Assembly (NCBI GenBank): GCA_019136135.1
Contig: JAGVUR010000078.1
Location: 28,673 to 92,672 of the forward strand
Direction: 5' to 3'
DNA from: Verrucomicrobiota bacterium
GTDB taxonomy: Bacteria > Verrucomicrobiota > Lentisphaeria > Oligosphaerales > Oligosphaeraceae
Length of the DNA: 64,000 nt
Shown: positions 44,329 through 54,475 of the stretch, piece by piece
Numbering within the stretch: position 1 is the first letter of the stretch
How the letters are laid out: each line of letters starts with the position of its first letter
Translations under genes and position numbers: made by a program
The notes under the pieces: model-generated
The model's input: only the letters and a program-made list of their open reading frames with translations
Databases searched by the model: none
What the model was told of the DNA's origin: nothing

Positions 44329-46875
44329 TCAAAGCGAACGCGCCGTGCGATGGATTTTCTGGATGCCTTGCACAACTCGACGAGAGGCATTCAACGTTTC
44401 GTTGGCAATCGGGAACCCAATCACATGATTGGAGAATCGAGCTTCAAGGGCGGCAGAGGCAATCACACGGTAATCCGATGCCAATGAATCCGAAAGCTTG
44501 CCTACCTCTGACGCCCATTCCAATGCATCGACCTCGGCAGGACGATGAACCGAGGCCAACTCAAGCCAGCCGCAAACCATCGAATAACACCACAGGACTT
44601 TCTCACGAGGAGACATCGTCAACTCAAGACCGCGACGCCAACGACGGCGATGGCACCAAAAACGTACCCAATAGGACAAGAAGCCCACAATCCGACGACG
44701 ATTCCACAAGAACACAAACACAGCTGCCAAGCTCGTCGATAACACAATCCAGCCCACAAGCGGCATTCCCCAAAAAGCACGCCACGCCCTAATCAACCAG
44801 CCAACAACGCTATCCCAAAACTCTCGAAACTTCGTCGAAATTCCTGTCCATAGATTTGCGAGCCTACCATGAATCACCACCATTGATGCCTGCAGCAATT
44901 GCTGCAATGTCGGTTCAGTCGTCGAATTGTCCAAGACTGCCCTCTCGTAGATATCGCTGAATAGGCCTGGCTTGACCTCCACAGGACTCATCCCTGAATC
45001 GCCTGCTTTGACAAGCTTGTCCGGCTCCATCGTTTCGTGTCGGTTCGGCAATGGGATTGCCGTCAATTCCGGCGGATGCGATTTCCATTCCGAGCCGAAT
45101 GGATCCAGGAGTCCCGTCAGCACTTTCGGCGTCGTTTCCAATCTCAAGTCGCCAGGTGCGACACCGTCAAAGGTCATCCATCCGTACGGTTCCAGGAAGA
45201 TTTGCGTCCAGGCATGAGCGTGATACTCGTACACCTCGAAGGTATTGGACAATAGATTGTAGTTCCCTGGGGAGTACCCCGTCGCCAAGCGCGAATGCAA
45301 CCCCGCCAATCGAGCCAATACCGTAAATGCCTGGGCAAAATGCTGGCAATACCCGACCCTGCTCTCAAACAGGAAATAATCGACCACCTCGCGCCCCTCA
45401 GGGACTGCCGGAGCTGACAAGTCGTACTTGTAGTTGGCACGAAGATAATCCCGTATCAGGCAAGCCTTCTCGTACGGGGTTTCGCCAGGTGCCGTAATCT
45501 CCAAAGCCAACTGGGAAACACGCTCGCTAATGAGCTCAGGCGGCAACCACAAATAGGTCCAGCCATAATTCCTACTGGGTTCGCGCCAAGCCTTCTGAGG
45601 AGGTGGTGTCTCGGGATTCGCAACATACGACTGAACACGGTAACTCCAGGGCAAGGGAGGACGATGCCGAGCAACGAGCAACAACGAAAACGAATCGGGC
45701 TGCAAAACGTAGATTTTCCGTAACGGCGTATCCCTATCTTCATCCACATTCCTGAACATTGCACGACGCGCACGGAAATAATGCGGCAAACGATAACCAA
45801 ACGCGCGTTCCAGGCGAATGTGCTGGGGAACCTCGACTGTACGAACAGGAACATAACGGTCAATCCCGCTACTGCCGGATTTCAACACACGGGATTGAGT
45901 CCATTTCCGACCGTCGTAAGTGTCGTACAACTGCATAACCCAGTACAGCTTTGCATTGGCGACGGCACGAAACACCAGTTCCGTCCCAATCGTCGCCTGA
46001 GCCAAGCCATTCCCCGTCTGCGAATCAAATGTCCGCGCATTTTCGAATGGCGCACGACGTTTCGCCTGCTCGGACTCGATCGGATTCGACGATTCTTCAC
46101 CCGATTTGCCATCGCTGGACTTATTCCCATCTTCCCCCAGCCTCACTTCGTCAGAAGCCTTCAGCCAGGCAGCCCAGCGAGGATCGTTACGCATGTCCTG
46201 CTCGGTCGTAAACGAAACCGGCAACAAGCCATGAGTCCGCAAGCGACGGCTCTGGGGCAATAAGCCAAGCAGCAAAACCATGATCGAAACAGCAACAACA
46301 AAGTGAAGCGCCGCATAGCCCCAACTGACGCGTTGCCTGGGCAACTCCAAGCCACGCCCGGAACTCCCCAAGTTTGATAGCAACGATGTCCTGCTTAAGT
46401 AGAAACTGACGAAACACAATACCAACGACAACACAAATACCGGGAAAAAGTACGGACGGCCAGGAGACAAGCCGCCATACCCAATCAATCCTATCGACAT
46501 CAAAAACAACCAGCGATGCTCACGAAGACGACGCCCCAAAAACAGCCCCAAGCCCAAGGCAGCATTCGCCTCAACCAAAACTATGTCCAACGAAACCTCA
46601 GATAACCGAGATTTGCACCAGACGACAACCCACGCACCCAAGGCCAATTGAAAAAGTTGACGGAAAAACGACGGAAACCACTTGAACGGCAAGCGTGACA
46701 AAGCTAAAGACAAAGGACCCAACCCAAGGCAAGAAACCATCAGCCAAGGATGCCCCTTCAACCACAATGAACAAAATACACCGCACCAATACAAGAGTAA
46801 ATAAGACAACTGGAGCCACAAATCCGGCTCGGTCGAACGATGCAAACGCTCTCCTGGACGCAAACGAGTCATCAT
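44329..46875 (-). CDS. TgpA-like membrane transglutaminase-fold protein
   Basis: This 848-residue protein has a cluster of membrane segments in the first ~220 residues, a large extracytoplasmic part, another segment near 720-740, and a short cytoplasmic tail. The transglutaminase-like triad is visible as C~509 in VGYCQHFAQAF, H~554 in YHAHAWTQIF and D~570 in MTFDGVAPGD. SRLATGYSPG, which follows the cysteine, is typical. Such proteins accompany MoxR and DUF58 genes and are thought to act on cell-envelope proteins or peptides. The start overlaps the DUF58 stop by 4 bases. The end abuts a tandem array. Confidence 0.87.
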   Translation of the reverse strand: MMTRLRPGERLHRSTEPDLWLQLSYLLLYWCGVFCSLWLKGHPWLMVSCLGLGPLSLALSRLPFKWFPSFFRQLFQLALGAWVVVWCKSRLSEVSLDIVLVEANAALGLGLFLGRRLREHRWLFLMSIGLIGYGGLSPGRPYFFPVFVLSLVLCFVSFYLSRTSLLSNLGSSGRGLELPRQRVSWGYAALHFVVAVSIMVLLLGLLPQSRRLRTHGLLPVSFTTEQDMRNDPRWAAWLKASDEVRLGEDGNKSSDGKSGEESSNPIESEQAKRRAPFENARTFDSQTGNGLAQATIGTELVFRAVANAKLYWVMQLYDTYDGRKWTQSRVLKSGSSGIDRYVPVRTVEVPQHIRLERAFGYRLPHYFRARRAMFRNVDEDRDTPLRKIYVLQPDSFSLLLVARHRPPLPWSYRVQSYVANPETPPPQKAWREPSRNYGWTYLWLPPELISERVSQLALEITAPGETPYEKACLIRDYLRANYKYDLSAPAVPEGREVVDYFLFESRVGYCQHFAQAFTVLARLAGLHSRLATGYSPGNYNLLSNTFEVYEYHAHAWTQIFLEPYGWMTFDGVAPGDLRLETTPKVLTGLLDPFGSEWKSHPPELTAIPLPNRHETMEPDKLVKAGDSGMSPVEVKPGLFSDIYERAVLDNSTTEPTLQQLLQASMVVIHGRLANLWTGISTKFREFWDSVVGWLIRAWRAFWGMPLVGWIVLSTSLAAVFVFLWNRRRIVGFLSYWVRFWCHRRRWRRGLELTMSPREKVLWCYSMVCGWLELASVHRPAEVDALEWASEVGKLSDSLASDYRVIASAALEARFSNHVIGFPIANETLNASRRVVQGIQKIHRTARSL

Positions 46876-48140
46876 CCCGCCACCTCCTCATCAGAAGAAA
46901 CATCTTCCCCGCAAACGACGCGGGATAGCGATGTTGACGGGCTTAAGTAACGAGGCGCAACAGGGTCGGAAGAGTGGAATACGTTATGGGGCTTCGACTT
47001 GCCAGAGGCAAAATCCTTGCTTCGCGCCACAAACCAACGGACATCGTACCCGCGCGAACTCAACTCGCCCACAACATCGCGAACGTCGGCCTTGTCGGAC
47101 AACGTCACGCAATAGACGACACTTCCTGTAGGCAATGCCGTCACCATCTCGTCGACCAACACCCCAAAGCCAAGTTCGCCGGGTACCATCGTCGCAAGCG
47201 ACAATAGCGTTTCCTCATATCGCTCCAACACGGGACGGGCGTCCAAAAACACGGGCTTCGCCCCACCCAAACCAACGACCAAATTGCAGTGGACAAGACG
47301 CAAGCGTTCAACCAAGCTGGCAACCAGGATAATTGCGCTCTCAAACGCCAATGATGAACCGACGTCTGATTCGGAAACGCATTGCCCATCCAGGAAAATC
47401 CCTATCGTCAACTGCGCATTCCGCTCGAACTCCCTCACCATCGGCTTCCCTCGGCGAGCCGTGCTGCGCCAATGGATAAAACGCATTCCGTCAGAAGGAT
47501 GATACTCGCGAACGCCGTAGAAATCCTGTGAAAAGCCAGCCGCATTCACGGGTCTGCCGCTCATTGGAGCCAAATTCATCTCGCCAAAACCCAAACCCAA
47601 ATCCCCAAGGCGCTCCGTTGACGGATACACAACAAGCCACTGGGGCAACTGTATCGTCTTCTGACGATAAAACAACCCCGCCACGTCGCCACCACGTACC
47701 TGGATCCTGCTAAGACGGTACATCCCACGCTGAAATGGCAATACCAGGCGAGAGATAACACGATCCTCGCCAACAGCCAACGACGGAACGACTACGCCCA
47801 AACGCTTCTCACGGGTAAAGCCAAAACGCTCGTACACAATGAAAGGCTGACGGGGACGAACAGATCCGTTGACGCAACGCAAGGGCAAATCCAACATGCG
47901 ACCAGCTTGCGCACGTACCGACTCCACGCGGCTAAATCGCAATCCGCGCAAACTCAAGAACGCAGATACCCAACTGACGACCAGGCAACTAACCGATGCC
48001 CAGACCAATGACAATGCAATCACATTGTGGTTCACGCGGGATATCACATACCAGACGACTGAATTCAACAGCAAAAGCCAACCGCGAGAGGTCGGCAATA
48101 CAAAGCCTTCAAAGGCATTCCTGATCCAGCGCCTGGACAC
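46872..48140 (-). CDS. DUF58 domain protein
   Basis: This 422-residue protein has two membrane segments near the N-terminus (SRGWLLLLNSVVWYVISRV and the ALSLVWASVSCLVVSWVSAFL region). The DUF58 signature is GVREYHPSDGMRFIHWRSTARRGKPMVREFE, and a von Willebrand A-like fold follows with TIGIFLDGQC. DUF58 proteins are the usual partners of MoxR ATPases. The start is GTG, supported by AGGGGG a few bases upstream; the nearby ATG is out of frame. It lies 38 bases after the FHA-MoxR gene and overlaps the transglutaminase gene. Confidence 0.88.
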   Translation of the reverse strand: MSRRWIRNAFEGFVLPTSRGWLLLLNSVVWYVISRVNHNVIALSLVWASVSCLVVSWVSAFLSLRGLRFSRVESVRAQAGRMLDLPLRCVNGSVRPRQPFIVYERFGFTREKRLGVVVPSLAVGEDRVISRLVLPFQRGMYRLSRIQVRGGDVAGLFYRQKTIQLPQWLVVYPSTERLGDLGLGFGEMNLAPMSGRPVNAAGFSQDFYGVREYHPSDGMRFIHWRSTARRGKPMVREFERNAQLTIGIFLDGQCVSESDVGSSLAFESAIILVASLVERLRLVHCNLVVGLGGAKPVFLDARPVLERYEETLLSLATMVPGELGFGVLVDEMVTALPTGSVVYCVTLSDKADVRDVVGELSSRGYDVRWFVARSKDFASGKSKPHNVFHSSDPVAPRYLSPSTSLSRVVCGEDVSSDEEVAG

Positions 48141-48178
48141 ATAACCCCCTGATCATTAACAACAATTTGCAAGAAAAC

Positions 48179-49468
48179 CTATTCCCAGCGAGACATCGGA
48201 AGCTGGCCGAGAATTTCCTCCAGCACGGCGCTCGTGGAACGCCACGTGGCGCGAGCCTGGACGCGCAACTGCATGCGATGGGGCAGCACGTACAACGCCA
48301 AGTCGCGGGCATCGCGAGGCAAGACATGGTCGCGCCCCTCCAGCGCCGCCTGAGCCTGCGAGGCGCGCAACAGCGCCAATGACGCACGAGTCGAACACCC
48401 GTAGGCCAATGTCTCGTGCTCACGCGTCCGATTGACCAACGTCACAACATAATCCCTGAACGCCTCGGAAACATGAACCTTCTGCACCAATGACTGGCAA
48501 TGCAACAAGTCAGATGACTCGATTACAGATGATAGCGAAACTAGCGGATTGCTCATCGCCTGGCGCTCCAAAACCAACTTCTCAGACTCAGGATCAAGAT
48601 AACCGAGGGACAAGCGCATCAAAAAACGATCCAGCTGAGCCTCCGGCAACGGATACGTCCCGTGAAAATCAACTGGATTCTGAGTCGCTATGACGAAAAA
48701 TGGCTTGTGCAATATGTACGAACTGCCGTCAACGGTAATCCTAGATTCAGACATGCACTCCAGCAACGCAGATTGCACGCGAGGCGTGCCACGATTGATC
48801 TCGTCAGCCAAGACGACATTCGAAAAAATCGGACCGGGCATGAACACGAACTTGCCAGTCGATTCGTCAAACACATTGACGCCGGTAATGTCGTTCGGCA
48901 ACATGTCAGGAGTGAATTGAATCCGCTTGAAATTGGTATTGACAGATTTCGCAAGCGCCTGAGCCAGCTTCGTCTTCCCAACACCGGGAACATCCTCAAG
49001 CAAAACATGGCCGTCAGAAAACAAGGCGATGACGACCAGCCGGACAACCTCGTCCTTGCCCTGAATCACCTTCACGATGTTCTTCCGAAGCTTCTCGCCA
49101 ACCTCCTGTACGTACGACAGTTTCGAAGTCGTCTCCGAACGCTCGATGACATCCGTACGGGATGAAGGCATCACGTCCAGAGCCGAATACAGAAGCAGGA
49201 CATTATCGATCTGAAGATAGTCGTTATGGCGCAATTCCGCCATCGCGTCCAGCGGCTTTCCGTTCAGGAACGTGCCGTTGCGCGACTGCAGATCCTCGAC
49301 GGTCACCACACCTGCCTGATTGACGATACGGCAATGTTCCCGCGATACTCCAGGGTGCTTTGTCAACGGCAACGACGCCTCCGGGTGGCGTCCAATGACA
49401 CTGACTCCCTCCGGTATCTCGAATTCACCAGTAATTCTGTATCCTTCCTGTATCGAGAACCTGGGCAT
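48179..49468 (-). CDS. FHA domain fused to a MoxR-family AAA+ ATPase
   Basis: This 429-residue protein has an FHA domain at residues ~1-95 (GVSVIGRHPEASLPL, GVSREHCRI, SRNGTFLNGKPL), which binds phosphothreonine peptides. A MoxR ATPase follows, with Walker A DVPGVGKTK, Walker B NVVLADEINRG and FFVIATQNPVDFHGTYPLPEAQLDRFLM. MoxR proteins are chaperone-like and work with DUF58/vWA partners, encoded next here. The fusion suggests control by Ser/Thr phosphorylation. No kinase is encoded nearby. It starts 16 bases after lysS and ends in TAG. Confidence 0.9.
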   Translation of the reverse strand: MPRFSIQEGYRITGEFEIPEGVSVIGRHPEASLPLTKHPGVSREHCRIVNQAGVVTVEDLQSRNGTFLNGKPLDAMAELRHNDYLQIDNVLLLYSALDVMPSSRTDVIERSETTSKLSYVQEVGEKLRKNIVKVIQGKDEVVRLVVIALFSDGHVLLEDVPGVGKTKLAQALAKSVNTNFKRIQFTPDMLPNDITGVNVFDESTGKFVFMPGPIFSNVVLADEINRGTPRVQSALLECMSESRITVDGSSYILHKPFFVIATQNPVDFHGTYPLPEAQLDRFLMRLSLGYLDPESEKLVLERQAMSNPLVSLSSVIESSDLLHCQSLVQKVHVSEAFRDYVVTLVNRTREHETLAYGCSTRASLALLRASQAQAALEGRDHVLPRDARDLALYVLPHRMQLRVQARATWRSTSAVLEEILGQLPMSRWE

Positions 49469-49484
49469 CTAGTGGCTCCTTGCG

Positions 49485-50993
49485 TTACGATTGTTGTTTC
49501 ATCTGCGGGAATAGGATCACGTCGCGGATCGACGGTTCACCTGTCAGCAGCATGACCAGGCGGTCGATTCCCATTCCCAATCCGCCGGTTGGAGGCATTC
49601 CGAACTCCAGTGCCGTAAGGAAATCCTCGTCGATTCGATCCACCTCGCCTTCATTGTCCGCCTTTCCGATCAGCTGCTGGTCAAACCTGGAACGCTGCTC
49701 AATGGGATCGTTCAGCTCGGAGTATCCGGGCGAGATTTCTTGACCGTTGATTTCCAGCTCATAGACATCGACCAATTCGGGATTGTCCGGGCATTTCTTC
49801 GCCAACGGAACAAGATAGGCGGGCAATCTGGTGACAAACGTCGGCTGGATCAGCGTTTGTTCGATGGTCTTATCGTAGATTTCATGGGTGATTTCGTTAT
49901 CGTTCATCTGGTCGGTGATGGCCAATCCCAGCTCACGTGCCTTTGCGCGCTTCGTCGCAATATCCAATTCCATCCAGTCATCACCCATTTTTTCCCTGAT
50001 CAGGTCGTGGTAGGGCACGACTCTCCAGGGACGGGTCAGGTTGATTTCCTGGCCATCGGAACGCTTGAACACCAAGGAGCCGAAAATCTTCTCGGCAACC
50101 GTGCAAATCATGTCCTCGATGATTTCCATCATCCCCCGGCAATCCGAATAAGCCTGGTACAACTCAATGCATGTATACTCGGGATTGTGACGACGGTCCA
50201 TCCCCTCGTTCCGGAAATTCCGACCTATCTCATAGACCTTCTCAAAGCCGCCGACAATCAGCCGCTTCAGATAAAGCTCCGTAGCAATCCTGAAGTACAT
50301 CGTGCTGTTCAACGCATTGTAGTGCGTCTTGAAGGGACGCGCCGCCGCACCGCCGGCCAAAGGCTGCATCATCGGAGTCTCAACCTCGATGAAACCGCGG
50401 GAATCAAGGTAGTTCCGAATCTCGGAAATGATCCTGCTACGCAATTGGAACGTCTTTCGCACCTCCATATTCGCAATCAAATCCAGATAGCGCTGGCGAT
50501 AACGCTGCTCCATGTCCGTCAAGCCATGCCACTTCTCAGGCAATGGACGAAGGCATTTCGACAGCAATTCAAAGTTCTCGGTCTTGATCGAAATCTCACC
50601 TGTCCTGGTCGTGAAAATCACGCCTTCGGCAGTCAGGATGTCTCCCAAATCCAATTCCTTGAACAGCTCGTAAGCCTCGTCGCCAACAACGTTCTTTTGG
50701 ACATACAGCTGAATCACGCCGTCCTGATCGGTCAAATTCGCAAACAGGGATTTGCCCATGATACGGCGAGCCGTCATTCGACCTGCAACGCGAACCCGGC
50801 GCTCCTCGCCCTCGCCCAAAGTCGGCCACAAGGCTTTCACTTCGACGCATGACGTGATTCCGTCAACACGACGGCCATACGGATCAATGCCCGCCTCGAC
50901 CAGTTTATTCAGCTTGTTCAAACGCTGCGTATACAAATCTTCATGGGCTTGTTGGCTATCGCCCTCAACTAAAACTTGTTCGTTCTCTGACAT
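49485..50993 (-). CDS. lysS: Lysyl-tRNA synthetase, class II
   Basis: This 502-residue enzyme charges tRNA-Lys. An OB-fold anticodon domain (RVRVAGRMTARRIMGKSLFANLTD) is followed by class II motif 1 (GFIEVETPMMQ), motif 2 (RNEGMDRRHNPEYTCIELYQAY) and motif 3 (GMGIDRLVMLL). The start at 50993 (MSENEQVLVEG) is chosen over the upstream 51029 because the extra 12 residues are not conserved-looking. It is the first gene of a minus-strand run with FHA-MoxR, DUF58 and transglutaminase genes. Confidence 0.97.
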   Translation of the reverse strand: MSENEQVLVEGDSQQAHEDLYTQRLNKLNKLVEAGIDPYGRRVDGITSCVEVKALWPTLGEGEERRVRVAGRMTARRIMGKSLFANLTDQDGVIQLYVQKNVVGDEAYELFKELDLGDILTAEGVIFTTRTGEISIKTENFELLSKCLRPLPEKWHGLTDMEQRYRQRYLDLIANMEVRKTFQLRSRIISEIRNYLDSRGFIEVETPMMQPLAGGAAARPFKTHYNALNSTMYFRIATELYLKRLIVGGFEKVYEIGRNFRNEGMDRRHNPEYTCIELYQAYSDCRGMMEIIEDMICTVAEKIFGSLVFKRSDGQEINLTRPWRVVPYHDLIREKMGDDWMELDIATKRAKARELGLAITDQMNDNEITHEIYDKTIEQTLIQPTFVTRLPAYLVPLAKKCPDNPELVDVYELEINGQEISPGYSELNDPIEQRSRFDQQLIGKADNEGEVDRIDEDFLTALEFGMPPTGGLGMGIDRLVMLLTGEPSIRDVILFPQMKQQS

Positions 50994-51145
50994 TGCTTGT
51001 CCTAATTCATTAATGCATTTACACGACAAAAAACACGTAAATTACTTACTGTAAGTCGCAAGCACTGATAAATCAACTTTTCCCAAGATTTTCAATGCCT
51101 TCCAAGCATCATTAGCAAAACCTACAATTGTTTTTGTGGCGGGAA

Positions 51146-51955
51146 TCACAGCTTCCCCTCATCTGGATCGTCTTCTCCATCTGCAGACCAATACCTCAGA
51201 TCCAGCAAATGCCCCAACCGAACATCCTCCATCGCATGAAGCATCGTCGAACGGACATCCGTAAATCGCCCTTCCAACTGATCAAGCAATCGCTCCAAGT
51301 AGGCGCGATCGCCATCACGCCTCAACTGCTCCTCGTAGGGGCATGACTTGAACTGGGGAAAACCCGCGAACTTGGCAAATGTATGAATCCGTGACTTTGC
51401 AATCGTGCACAATGGACGAATCAAACGCTTGCGCCCTCCATCGGCGCCCACATTCGCCCCCATCGTCTTCAGCCCGCCACCACGAAACATCGACAACAGC
51501 AACGACACGCACAGATCGTCCAGTTGCTGGCCAAGCGCAATCTTGTTGCAGCCAAGCTCATCGGCCATCTTATGAAGTTGACCGCGACGCAATCTGCTGC
51601 ACATTGCGCAAGGGCGTCCCTCGGCATCATGCTCACGCATCAATCCCTGGCCATCAAGGGATATGCTCTCGAATCGCCAACCCATTTGAGCGCAATACGA
51701 CCGTAAACCTGCCAGGTCGAATGTCCCAAAGCCCATGTCAACCGTACACGCTGTCAGCTCAAATCCAAAAGGGGATCGGCGTTGCAACTCGCAAAGCACG
51801 TGCATCAACGTCAAGCTGTCTTCGCCGCCGGACAAGCCAACCAATACGCGATCCCCTTCGCATAGCATCGAATAGCGCTTCGATGCCATGGACGCATCGC
51901 GGCATATCCGCCGAAAGCCACTATCCTTGCGAAGTTCCTTCAAATCCATATGCAA
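51146..51955 (-). CDS. TtcA-like tRNA 2-thiocytidine synthase with altered PP-loop
   Basis: This 269-residue protein is like TtcA, which thiolates C32 of some tRNAs using an Fe-S cluster and ATP. The PP-loop reads SGGEDS instead of the usual SGGKDS, a Lys-to-Glu change. Cluster cysteines are likely in PCAMCSRLRRG (CxxC), with a third in FKSCPYEEQ. LGQQLDD replaces the more usual LGHHxDD. With several family residues changed, it may be a divergent paralogue. Two in-frame ATGs (51955, 51949) are possible. It is divergent from the PHP gene. Confidence 0.75.
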   Translation of the reverse strand: MHMDLKELRKDSGFRRICRDASMASKRYSMLCEGDRVLVGLSGGEDSLTLMHVLCELQRRSPFGFELTACTVDMGFGTFDLAGLRSYCAQMGWRFESISLDGQGLMREHDAEGRPCAMCSRLRRGQLHKMADELGCNKIALGQQLDDLCVSLLLSMFRGGGLKTMGANVGADGGRKRLIRPLCTIAKSRIHTFAKFAGFPQFKSCPYEEQLRRDGDRAYLERLLDQLEGRFTDVRSTMLHAMEDVRLGHLLDLRYWSADGEDDPDEGKL

Positions 51956-51986
51956 ATATGCCCTTTTCTTTGTATATCAATTGCTT

Positions 51987-52015
51987 TTGTGGAAGCCCGA
52001 CGATTATATTATAAT
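51987..52015 (+). promoter_or_regulatory. Sigma-70-like promoter for the PHP gene
   Basis: TTGTGG (51987-51992) and TATAAT (52010-52015) are separated by 17 bases. It lies 80 bases before the PHP start in the gap between divergent genes. Confidence 0.6.
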
Positions 52016-52094
52016 TTTTTTATAAACAAACAAAATTGTTTTTAAGGAAAATTTAGGTTCAAACTCATCGATTTCAAGAATTAAGCCAACACGA

Positions 52095-53369
52095 ATGAAA
52101 AAGCAAGATCACTTCTACGACATCTATCCCAAGGTCCTCAAGGTCGGCGCAACGACAACCATCACCATCAGACCGCTCTACGACCACGTGGCCTTCAAGG
52201 AAGACCATGAATATTCCTTCACATATGCCGAACGTGATACATACAAGAAAAATCCCATCGAGGCAAAATTCGAAAATGGAATCGCCACGATTCAAGTGAC
52301 TCCGCAAACCGAACAGGAATTCACGCTCCTCCTCATCGATTCCTGGAACAACAAGGAAAGATCGACCAAAACCGAATTCTGCTTCTACGCCGTCGAAGAG
52401 GACATCTTCGATCTAAGGCCCTGGAAAGGTGATTTCCATCTTCATTCCTGCAGGTCGGACGGACAGGAAAGCCCGGTCTATGTCGCCGCAAACTACAGAA
52501 AGGAAGGTTTCGACTTCTTTGCGCTGACCGACCATCGGCGCTACGAGCCCTCGGTCGAAGTCGTCGAGGCATTCAAGCAACTCGACACCAATTTCAAGGT
52601 CTTCCCAGGCGAAGAAGTCCACCCGCCAAGAAACATCGTGCACCAAGTCAATTTCGGCGGTGCTTTCAGCGTCAACAAACTACACGAAAATACAGAGCAG
52701 TACGAAAAGGAAGTCCAGGAAATCATCGAAGAACTCGACCTCTCGCACCTGGACGAACATGACAAGTATTGCTATGCATCGTCTAGATGGTGCTTTGACA
52801 AGATCCGCGAAGGCGGAGGCATCTCACTCTTCTGCCACCCATACTGGATCTGGGACGACCACTTCAATGTCAGCGAAAAGCTGATCCAGACGTTCTTCGA
52901 CAGGCGCGAATTCGACGCCTTCGAACTGATCGGCGGATTCTACGTCACCCAGGCCGAAGCCAACTCCTTGCAAGTCGCGAGATGGAACGAGGAACGGGCG
53001 AAAGGAAACGACATCCCCGTCGTCGGAGTATCCGATTCACATGGAACCCAAAATGCCGCCCTCTTCAATTGGTACTACACCCTGGTCTTCGCCCCAACAA
53101 CCGATTTCGCAGACCTCAAGGACGCAATCCTCAACAAGCGATCGGTCGCTGTTCACAACATCGCCAATGAATCGCCGCAGCTCCACGGGCAATTCAGATT
53201 CGTCAAATACGCCTACTTCTGCCTCAGGGAAATCCTCCCGCTCCACCATGCGGAATGCCAAGAAGAAGGACGGCAAATGCTTAAATTCTTCGCCGGAGAC
53301 AAGAACGCAGCAAACTTCGTGGCGCTCTGCAAAAACAGGGTCGAAGACCTCTACAAGAAACTCTGGTGA
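52095..53369 (+). CDS. PHP-domain metal-dependent phosphoesterase
   Basis: This 424-residue protein has an N-terminal beta domain of ~105 residues and then a PHP domain. Metal-binding motifs are DFHLHSCRSDG (H115, H117), ALTDH (D146, H147), PGEEVH, the SLFCHPYW segment and VGVSDSHG. It resembles the CehA/McbA group of PHP proteins that act outside DNA metabolism on phosphoesters or related bonds. No signal peptide is seen, so it is likely cytosolic. It is transcribed alone and ends at a bidirectional-looking terminator shared with the pseudopilin gene. Confidence 0.82.
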   Translation: MKKQDHFYDIYPKVLKVGATTTITIRPLYDHVAFKEDHEYSFTYAERDTYKKNPIEAKFENGIATIQVTPQTEQEFTLLLIDSWNNKERSTKTEFCFYAVEEDIFDLRPWKGDFHLHSCRSDGQESPVYVAANYRKEGFDFFALTDHRRYEPSVEVVEAFKQLDTNFKVFPGEEVHPPRNIVHQVNFGGAFSVNKLHENTEQYEKEVQEIIEELDLSHLDEHDKYCYASSRWCFDKIREGGGISLFCHPYWIWDDHFNVSEKLIQTFFDRREFDAFELIGGFYVTQAEANSLQVARWNEERAKGNDIPVVGVSDSHGTQNAALFNWYYTLVFAPTTDFADLKDAILNKRSVAVHNIANESPQLHGQFRFVKYAYFCLREILPLHHAECQEEGRQMLKFFAGDKNAANFVALCKNRVEDLYKKLW

Positions 53370-53387
53370 CAATAAGCAGCATAACGC

Positions 53388-53428
53388 AAAACGCCCCGAA
53401 GGAAACCAATTCCCGCGGGGCGTTTTTT
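53388..53428. terminator. Terminator between the PHP gene and pseudopilin 1
   Basis: AAAACGCCCCG (53388-53398) pairs perfectly with CGGGGCGTTTT (53416-53426), and the plus strand continues with more T. It sits between convergent genes and may serve both, better for the PHP gene. Confidence 0.88.
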
Positions 53429-53447
53429 CAATTGTTCGCAACCAAAA

Positions 53448-54194
<747 letters not shown>

Positions 54195-54409
54195 GGTTCT
54201 GGCTCCTTTTCAATCTGTAAATGACTAAAAACACAATCAATTCCAGTCCTAGCTTATAGTATGGTATATAATCGTGAAAAAATCAAATTTGAAACGAGAA
54301 ATACACGAAAGGCAGCGACTTCACACTCGTCTAAGTCTCCGATCCACATGGGGCAGGAGCGAAGACCACTGCTAGAAACCCTGGTAGCAACAAGCTTTCA
54401 GCCTAACGC

Positions 54410-54449
54410 AAAACGCCCCGCGGAAATCAATTCCCGCAAGGCGTTTTTT
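54410..54449. terminator. Degenerate terminator after pseudopilin 2
   Basis: AAAACGCC (54410-54417) pairs with GGCGTTTT (54440-54447), with two central mismatches before a further short GCGG/CCGC match. It is closely similar to the hairpin at 53388 and occupies the same place relative to the paralogous gene, so it was duplicated with it. Confidence 0.65.
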
Positions 54450-54475
54450 CAATTCATTTAAATTATCAAGGCTAC

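Noticed and set aside
29795..52048. AATTGTTT-like strings elsewhere (near 51123 and 52030) as further copies of the efflux operator
   Set aside because: They lack the perfect 12-base palindrome and lie in AT-rich DNA where partial matches are expected by chance.
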